Shown in pieces: positions 14,569 through 19,023 of a stretch of 19,023 nucleotides of DNA. The notes beneath the pieces are model-generated. The model was given only the letters and a program-made list of their open reading frames with translations. It searched no databases and was not told where the DNA came from. Source of the DNA: Bacillota bacterium (GTDB taxonomy: Bacteria > Bacillota > Bacilli > Alicyclobacillales > SLC66); assembly GCA_021797415.1 (NCBI GenBank), contig JAJZZT010000310.1:1-19023 (forward strand). Direction: 5' to 3'. The number at the start of each line of letters is the position of its first letter. Within the stretch, counting starts at the first letter, position 1. Both the position numbers and the translations under genes were made by a program.

Positions 14569-14716
14569 TTCAAAAAGAGGGCAGGTAAGACCCACGCAGT
14601 GCAAGGAAGCAGACAGAAATGCGGACCGAGCGTACGTTTTTGGTACGTGAGGGAGCATTTCTGGCGATGACGCCGCAATGCGCCGGGGAGTTCTGCCCAC
14701 TTTTTGAACTACCTCT
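14569..14716. mobile_element. MITE-like repeat, copy 2 (uninterrupted)
   Basis: 148 bp, with element ends best set at 14567-14710: AGTTCAAAAAGAGGGCAG at the left and CTGCCCACTTTTTGAACT at the right, 18-bp terminal inverted repeats with one mismatch. No obvious target-site duplication is seen. It is separated from copy 1 by ATAAGGATCCAG. The plus-strand frame MRTERTFLVREGAFLAM opens at ATG 14619; copy 1 has ATA there. The element ends 30 bp before the flgK start. Confidence 0.7.
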
Positions 14717-14739
14717 CACAGAAAGGATGGACCGCCGTC

Positions 14740-16224
14740 ATGCAGATCTCAACATTCCTTCCACTCAACACCGGCATGACGGCTCTGAATGCCGCATCCC
14801 AGGCGGAAAGCGTGATCGCCAACAACATCGCGAACGCCAATACGCCGGGCTATGCGCAGGAAGTCGCACAACTGGGCGAATACGGATCGTTCCCGGTACT
14901 CCCGTCAGGCAACGCGCCGCTGCTGTCCGGCCAGACGGGCGAGGGCGTCACCGTGAATCAGGTGACGCGGCAGATCAGCGCTTTCTACAACGCCCAGGAC
15001 CGGGCCAATCAGGGATCGTACCAGATGTACAAAACGCACAACGATATCCTCACACAGATCGAAGGCATCCTGAACGAACCCAGTTCGCAAAGCATGCAGC
15101 ACGCGCTGGACCAGTTCTTTGCATCCTGGCAGACACTGTCCACAGACCCCGGCAATACGGCGGCCGCACAGGCGGTGGTATCCCAGGCGCAGAGCCTTGG
15201 GCAGACCTTCCAGACGGTGGGCAACCAACTCTCCGCCATGCAGGCAAACCTTCAAACGGTGGTCGGCACCGCACAATCATCCGCGCAGGGCGGGCCTTCC
15301 GGACAACTGGGAGAACTCGTGTCGTACGCCGCGCAGGTTGCGCAACTGAACTCGCAGATCGTGAGCGCCGGCCAGACCGGCGCGAGTCCCAACACGCTGG
15401 AAGACCAGCGCAGCGTTCTTCTCGACAAGATGGCGCAGTTGGCCAACATCAAGTATTTCCAGGATCCGCAGATGACAGGCGGGGCGACTCCGGCGCAAAA
15501 GTACCCCGGATACCTCGATGTCACACTGTCGGCAGGCAACCAGACGATTTACCTGGTGGGACCGCCGGGATCGCCCTCGCAGCCCGCGCCGACCGACGCG
15601 GCGCTCCTAGGCGCGATCACATCCGGCTCGATCGCGGGGAATGTGGCGGGCATCACGGATGTGCGCAACACGCTGGCTTACTTAAACGCATATATGAAGA
15701 ACCTCGCATCGCAGGTCAACCAGGCGTACGGCGGCGCCGTTTTCAATGTGAATCCGGCCGGAACAGGCACACCGCCCGCAGACAGTCCGGTCGTGTACCT
15801 GACGACCGCCTCCGCCTTCACGGCGTCCTCCCTGTCCACCGCGGGCTCCGCAAATCCGGGAAACAACAGCACGGCGCAGGCTGTCGCAAACGTGCAGAAC
15901 GCGACGACGGCATTTTCCTATAATCTTTATAACTCGATAACAGGCGTTCCTTCCTCCGCACAGAATTTCACCGGGACGTTCGACCAGGGAGTCGCCCAGG
16001 TCGTCTCGTCCATAGGAACCGAAACGGCGAACACCATTTCGAGCGAACAGACGGCAAACGCGCTCGCACAGCAGTCGTCCCAGTTGCGCCAGTCGGTGTC
16101 CGGCGTCGACATCAACCAACAGGCGGCACAGATGGTGCAGTATCAGAACGCGTACAGCGCGGCGGCCAAATTCATCACCGTGTTTGACCAGATGATCCAG
16201 ACGCTGTTGAGCAGCGTGCCATAA
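14740..16224 (+). CDS. flgK: FlgK, flagellar hook-associated protein 1
   Basis: Forms the first junction layer between hook and filament; exported by the flagellar type III system and chaperoned by FlgN. The 494-residue product has the N-terminal rod/hook-type motif (ALNAASQAESVIANNIANAN, then TPGYAQEV) and the matching C-terminal helix (VDINQQAAQMVQYQNAYSAA...FDQMIQTLLS), as all FlgK/FlgE-type axial proteins do. The middle is Ala/Ser/Thr/Gln-rich. The start is ATG at 14740, with AAAGGA about 12 nt upstream. Twelve further codons upstream run into the MITE-like repeat and are not conserved. flgL follows after a 262-bp repeat-rich gap. Confidence 0.95.
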   Translation: MQISTFLPLNTGMTALNAASQAESVIANNIANANTPGYAQEVAQLGEYGSFPVLPSGNAPLLSGQTGEGVTVNQVTRQISAFYNAQDRANQGSYQMYKTHNDILTQIEGILNEPSSQSMQHALDQFFASWQTLSTDPGNTAAAQAVVSQAQSLGQTFQTVGNQLSAMQANLQTVVGTAQSSAQGGPSGQLGELVSYAAQVAQLNSQIVSAGQTGASPNTLEDQRSVLLDKMAQLANIKYFQDPQMTGGATPAQKYPGYLDVTLSAGNQTIYLVGPPGSPSQPAPTDAALLGAITSGSIAGNVAGITDVRNTLAYLNAYMKNLASQVNQAYGGAVFNVNPAGTGTPPADSPVVYLTTASAFTASSLSTAGSANPGNNSTAQAVANVQNATTAFSYNLYNSITGVPSSAQNFTGTFDQGVAQVVSSIGTETANTISSEQTANALAQQSSQLRQSVSGVDINQQAAQMVQYQNAYSAAAKFITVFDQMIQTLLSSVP

Positions 16225-16235
16225 TTTCCCGTCCG

Positions 16236-16389
16236 GGGCCGGCGCCTGCTCTGTGCCCGGCGGGATCCGCGCCATGGACAAGGTTCGATGGGGCTTCGTC
16301 ATCCTCTTTGCTCGTCGCGAGTTCCGCACCATGGACAAAGTTTGCTGGGCCGTCGCCCTGCCCTATGCCCGGCGAGTTCCGCGAAGCGG
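16236..16389. repeat. Three degenerate ~55-bp tandem units between flgK and flgL
   Basis: Units start at 16236, 16290 and 16347. Shared blocks are GGGCCGKCGCC, TGCCCGGCGRG, TTCCGC and CCATGGACAARG (the last in units 1 and 2 at 16272-16283 and 16329-16340). Unit 3 is truncated and continues into an inverted copy of its own start. Unlike the clean 14-bp array by mcsA, these copies are well diverged, so the array is older or under selection. No ORF with a ribosome site uses it. Confidence 0.65.
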
Positions 16390-16423
16390 TGTCTGAGCAG
16401 AGGGCATAGGGCAGGGCGACGGC
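16349..16423. repeat. Perfect 22-bp inverted repeat before flgL
   Basis: Arms 16349-16370 and 16402-16423 are exact reverse complements; the left arm runs from GCCGTCGCCC to CTATGCCC. The 31-nt loop contains its own small hairpin (CCGC-GAA-GCGG). In RNA this would be an extremely stable stem of mostly G-C pairs. No T-run follows, so it is not a classic terminator; it could end or protect the flgK message, or be a mobile palindrome. Confidence 0.9.
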
Positions 16424-16486
16424 TGGCAGCGGAATCGCATTTTCAGGATAGACAGGCTTTGACGAAGCAGGTGTGGGGGTGAGCAG

Positions 16487-17404
16487 GTGAGAGTCACGCA
16501 GAACATGATGACGCAGCAATTCCTGTACAACCTCACGCAGGACGCACAGCGCATGCAGAACGCCCAGGTGCAGATGTCCACGGGAAAAGTGCTGAACCAA
16601 CCGTCGGACAACCCGCTCGCGGTGTCGCAGGTTATGTCCGTCAACGCGACGCTCAGCCAGATCACGGCTAACCAGAGCACCATCTCGGCTGGCCTTACCT
16701 GGATGAAAAACAGTTCCGCCGCCATCCAGTCGATCATCAGCCAACTGCAGCAGGTACAGGGCACCGTGCTGCAGGGATTGAACGCTCCGTCAAACAGCGC
16801 ATCCGGGGACGCCGCGCTCTCACAGACGGCAAAACAATTGGCGGAAGCGGTCAACCAGGTCCTGGACAGCAAGCAGGGCAACCGCTACCTGTTCGGCGGC
16901 ACGGCGACAGCCACGGCGCCGTCCGGTTACGCGGGATACGGCGGCGCGGCGAGCGCGCCGCCAGGCGCGACACAGCCGATCGCCTACACGATCATGTCCG
17001 GCGTCCAGGTCAACGTCAATGCGACCGCAGGCGCGATGTTTCTCACCACGTCCGCCGGCGCAACCAGTGACCTCCAGGGGACGCTGCAGAGCATCGTGAC
17101 CGACCTGGCGAACGGCAACCACGCCGCACTGTCGCAGGATCTGTCGAATCTGAACGCCAACCTGAACCAGGTCGTCAATATCAACGCGGATCTGGGGACG
17201 CGCATCCAGCGCATGACATCCGCGCAGAACCTGATGAATCAGTACTCGCAGCGGATGACCACCCAAAAGGGGGTGATCGTTGACGCAAATATGGCCCAGG
17301 TCATCACCCAGTTCAACACTGACCAGACCGTGTTCCAGGCGGCGTTGAAGATGGGGGCGGGCATCCTGTTGCCTTCGCTTGTCAGCTATCTGCCGAACGG
17401 CTGA
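16487..17404 (+). CDS. flgL: FlgL, flagellar hook-associated protein 3
   Basis: Second junction protein between hook and filament. The 305-residue product begins MRVTQNMMTQQFLYNL and carries the flagellin-like helix MSTGKVLNQPSDNPLAVSQ (about residues 31-49). It ends with helices typical of FlgL (MTTQKGVIVDANMAQVITQF...). GNRYLFGG near residue 140 is the family's usual mid-domain motif. The start codon is GTG at 16487, with GGGGGTGA upstream. A 71-bp gap, containing two copies of GCAGCACAT (17427-17444), leads to flagellin. Confidence 0.94.
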   Translation: MRVTQNMMTQQFLYNLTQDAQRMQNAQVQMSTGKVLNQPSDNPLAVSQVMSVNATLSQITANQSTISAGLTWMKNSSAAIQSIISQLQQVQGTVLQGLNAPSNSASGDAALSQTAKQLAEAVNQVLDSKQGNRYLFGGTATATAPSGYAGYGGAASAPPGATQPIAYTIMSGVQVNVNATAGAMFLTTSAGATSDLQGTLQSIVTDLANGNHAALSQDLSNLNANLNQVVNINADLGTRIQRMTSAQNLMNQYSQRMTTQKGVIVDANMAQVITQFNTDQTVFQAALKMGAGILLPSLVSYLPNG

Positions 17405-17475
17405 TCGGCGGCGGGATCCAGCAGTTGCAGCACATGCAGCACATACATCCGACGGATTGAAAGGAAGTGCTTCAC

Positions 17476-18312
17476 ATGTCGTTGAGCTTCAGCGTAAACA
17501 ACAACGCTTCGGCGAGTAATATCCTGAACAACCTCAATTATGTTCAAAATGAATTGAACACCTCATACGCCCAGTTGTCCTCCGGCAACCGGATCAACAG
17601 CGCCGCGAACGACCCGGCCGGCTACGCCATCTCGCAGCAGATGACATCCCAGGTCAACGGCCTGAACCAGGCGACGCAAAACGCCCAGAACGGCGTGAGC
17701 TTGGTCCAGACGGCGACAGGCGCGATGAACCAGGTCGAGAGCATCCTGCAGACGATGAACACGCTGGCCGTCGAAGCAGCCAACGGCACCCAGACATCCA
17801 GCGACCTTGCGAATCTACAGACGGAATTCACATCACTACAGAATCAGATCAGTACAATCTCAACCACGACCCAGTTTAACGGCATGACACTCCTTCACGG
17901 AACTTACGCAACCTCACCGATGATATTGCAGATTGGAGCACAGAATGGGCAGTCCTTACAGTTCACCATTCCGACCGTCAACAACACCAGTCTCAACATC
18001 GGGACATCATCAATATCAATCGCCACTCAGGCGTCCGCCCAGGTTGCAATTGCGAGCGTTCAGTCAGCGATCTCGCAGTTGTCGGGTTATCAGGCATCGC
18101 TCGGCGCCATCCAGGATCAGTTGAACTACACGATTTCCAATCTCCAGAACTCGTCGCAGAACCTTCAGAACGCGGAATCGACCATCACCAACACGAACAT
18201 GGCGACCGCCTATACGCAGTTCAGCCAGGAGCAGGTCCTGCAACAGGTCGGCCTCGCCATGCTCGGGCAGGCGCAGCAACAGCCGGCGGCCATCCTGAAG
18301 TTGCTCAGTTAA
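17476..18312 (+). CDS. hag: Flagellin, filament subunit
   Basis: The 278-residue product is a compact flagellin, close to B. subtilis Hag in size. The N-terminal D0/D1 region shows YAQLSSGNRINSAANDPAGY and NAQNGVSLVQTATGAMNQVE. The C-terminal D1/D0 region shows LGAIQDQLNYTISNLQNSSQ and ends QQQPAAILKLLS. The central variable segment is only about 60 residues (roughly 135-195), rich in Thr, Ser and Asn, where O-glycosylation would fall if it occurs. ATG at 17476 with AAAGGA 10 nt upstream is preferred over a start three codons earlier. No sigma-D promoter (TAAA-N15-GCCGATAT) was seen in the 71 bp before it, unlike the usual arrangement. fliW and csrA are not between flgL and this gene, unlike in B. 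subtilis. Confidence 0.95.
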   Translation: MSLSFSVNNNASASNILNNLNYVQNELNTSYAQLSSGNRINSAANDPAGYAISQQMTSQVNGLNQATQNAQNGVSLVQTATGAMNQVESILQTMNTLAVEAANGTQTSSDLANLQTEFTSLQNQISTISTTTQFNGMTLLHGTYATSPMILQIGAQNGQSLQFTIPTVNNTSLNIGTSSISIATQASAQVAIASVQSAISQLSGYQASLGAIQDQLNYTISNLQNSSQNLQNAESTITNTNMATAYTQFSQEQVLQQVGLAMLGQAQQQPAAILKLLS

Positions 18313-18368
18313 GCTCCGCCGATTCAGGGAAAGACCAAAGGACGCCCTGCGGCACAGTCAGTACCACC

Positions 18369-18410
18369 GCTCCCGCCCGCGTGATCGCGGCGGGAGCCTC
18401 CTCAGGGAGG
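18369..18410 (+). promoter_or_regulatory. Hairpin pair between flagellin and fliD, second one covering the fliD ribosome site
   Basis: First stem: GCTCCCGCC (18369-18377) with GGCGGGAGC (18389-18397), 11-nt loop. Second: CCTCC (18397-18401), loop TCAG, GGAGG (18406-18410), where GGAGG is the fliD Shine-Dalgarno element. They share base 18397. The first stem has no T-run; it may mark the 3' end of a stable flagellin message, and the second could lower fliD translation. Confidence 0.6.
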
Positions 18411-18420
18411 TGGCCATCAA

Positions 18421-19023
18421 ATGTCGATCAACCTGCTGCAACAGTTGAACACGATTTCCAACCCCTCGGGCAATGGGGTGCCCGTCGCACAGTACGTCCA
18501 GGAGTATCAGTCCGTCCTGACCCATCAACTGGAGTCGGCGCCAAACCAGGAGTTGAGCGCGCTGTCCACGCAGCAGAGCGCGCTCACCGCGCTGCAGTCG
18601 GCGCTCGGCCAGTTCCAGTCCGCGACGCAGACGCTGGCCAGCCTGCAGGCATGGACGCCCGTCACCGTGACCTCCAGTTCGTCCGCGTTTTCCGCGACCG
18701 CCCAGGCGGGAGCCCAGTCCGCAACGTACAACATCAGCGTGACGCAGCTCGCACAGAGCCAACTCGATGTCGCCACCGTCGGACAATCTTCGGCAAGCGG
18801 ATCGTCCTCCATCGCGGCGGGTTCTTTCACCATCACGTCCAACAACGGCGGAACCGCCACGGTCAACATCACGGCGAACGAGAGTCTCAACAACATCGTC
18901 GCCGCGATCAATCAGTCCAGTTCCACGACGGACGTTTCGGCCAGCATCATCAACAGCGGCAGCGGCAGCACCCCGTACTACATCGCGCTGCAATCGACGC
19001 AGACCGGGAGCAGTTATGGATTC
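18421..19023 (+). CDS. fliD: FliD, flagellar filament cap protein (N-terminal part, cut by window edge)
   Basis: Forms the cap under which flagellin subunits fold into the growing filament. 201 residues are present before the right edge. The N-terminal helix-rich segment (YVQEYQSVLTHQLESAPNQELSALSTQQSALTALQSALGQF) and the following WTPVTVTSSSSAFSATAQ and ATYNISVTQLAQSQ blocks match the start of FliD. The N-terminal start has an unusual asparagine/glycine-rich lead (NTISNPSGNGVP). ATG at 18421 with GGAGG 10 nt upstream; that site is in a small hairpin. Placement directly after flagellin fits the usual hag-fliD order. Confidence 0.93.
   Translation, partial: MSINLLQQLNTISNPSGNGVPVAQYVQEYQSVLTHQLESAPNQELSALSTQQSALTALQSALGQFQSATQTLASLQAWTPVTVTSSSSAFSATAQAGAQSATYNISVTQLAQSQLDVATVGQSSASGSSSIAAGSFTITSNNGGTATVNITANESLNNIVAAINQSSSTTDVSASIINSGSGSTPYYIALQSTQTGSSYGF

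Larger units (their letters stand above)
14347..14739. other. Repeat-filled gap between flgN and flgK
   Basis: 393 bp with no ordinary gene. It is almost entirely two copies of a 148-bp repeat (14358-14556 and 14569-14716), the first interrupted by a 51-bp palindromic insertion, plus a 12-bp spacer. The flgK ribosome site AAAGGA lies just after copy 2. No terminator or sigma-D promoter was recognised. Confidence 0.85.

Noticed and set aside
14347..14739. CRISPR-like array
   Set aside because: Only two long (148-bp) copies with one 12-bp spacer; no repeat-spacer periodicity and no cas genes.
16270..16744. Minus-strand frame across the flgK-flgL spacer giving repeated NFVHGAEL/NLVHGADP segments
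   Set aside because: The similarity comes from the DNA repeat units; the frame has no ribosome site and runs opposite flgL. Noted in case the unit is coding elsewhere in the genome.

Overview
The window looks like a moderately GC-rich chromosomal segment from a motile, Gram-positive member of the Bacilli. I lean towards the Alicyclobacillaceae and relatives, but only weakly. The evidence is the ctsR-mcsA-mcsB-clpC stress operon with a CtsR operator, a long-form hpf next to secA and prfB, and the flgM-flgN-flgK-flgL-flagellin-fliD block. In Bacillus these hpf/secA/prfB and late flagellar genes also lie close together. No tRNA, rRNA or CRISPR array was seen.

Layout. Positions 1-3831 read leftward: a HAD hydrolase (3161-3832), then ctsR, mcsA, mcsB and the first 223 codons of clpC, which runs off the left edge. 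The ctsR promoter and operator are readable at 2976-3031. Positions 4103-6139 hold a rightward, AT-richer tandem GT2 glycosyltransferase. It converges on prfB (6151-7279, leftward, with an intact programmed +1 frameshift). Upstream of prfB lie secA (7473-9860), a single-domain GT2 (10148-10972), a SAM methyltransferase (10972-11673), a small membrane protein (11853-12116), a 25-codon ORF (12169-12246) and hpf (12309-12878), all leftward. Rightward from 13182 come a small sigma-70-like protein, flgM, flgN, a 393-bp repeat-filled gap, flgK, a 262-bp repeat-filled gap, flgL, flagellin and the first 201 codons of fliD.

How the genes fit together. CtsR represses the McsA/McsB/ClpC arginine-phosphorylation and degradation machinery. 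FlgM, FlgN, FlgK, FlgL, flagellin and FliD build and control the flagellar filament. A sigma-like protein sits just ahead of the anti-sigma factor gene flgM. Three sugar- or methyl-transfer genes interleaved with hpf, secA and prfB next to the flagellin gene suggest a flagellin or surface glycosylation set; that is inference from position.

The most unusual content is non-coding. Several gaps hold tandem or inverted repeats: 14 bp x3 at 2437-2478, 12-13 bp x6 at 3091-3164, about 45 bp x2 at 7392-7482, and about 56 bp x3 plus a perfect 22-bp inverted repeat at 16236-16423. A 148-bp repeat with 18-bp terminal inverted repeats is present twice before flgK. One of those two copies carries a 51-bp palindromic insertion that the other lacks. 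A diverged relative of that palindrome, with a compensatory stem change, lies in the leader of the methyltransferase/GT2 pair. This filled-site/empty-site pair is the best lead in the window.
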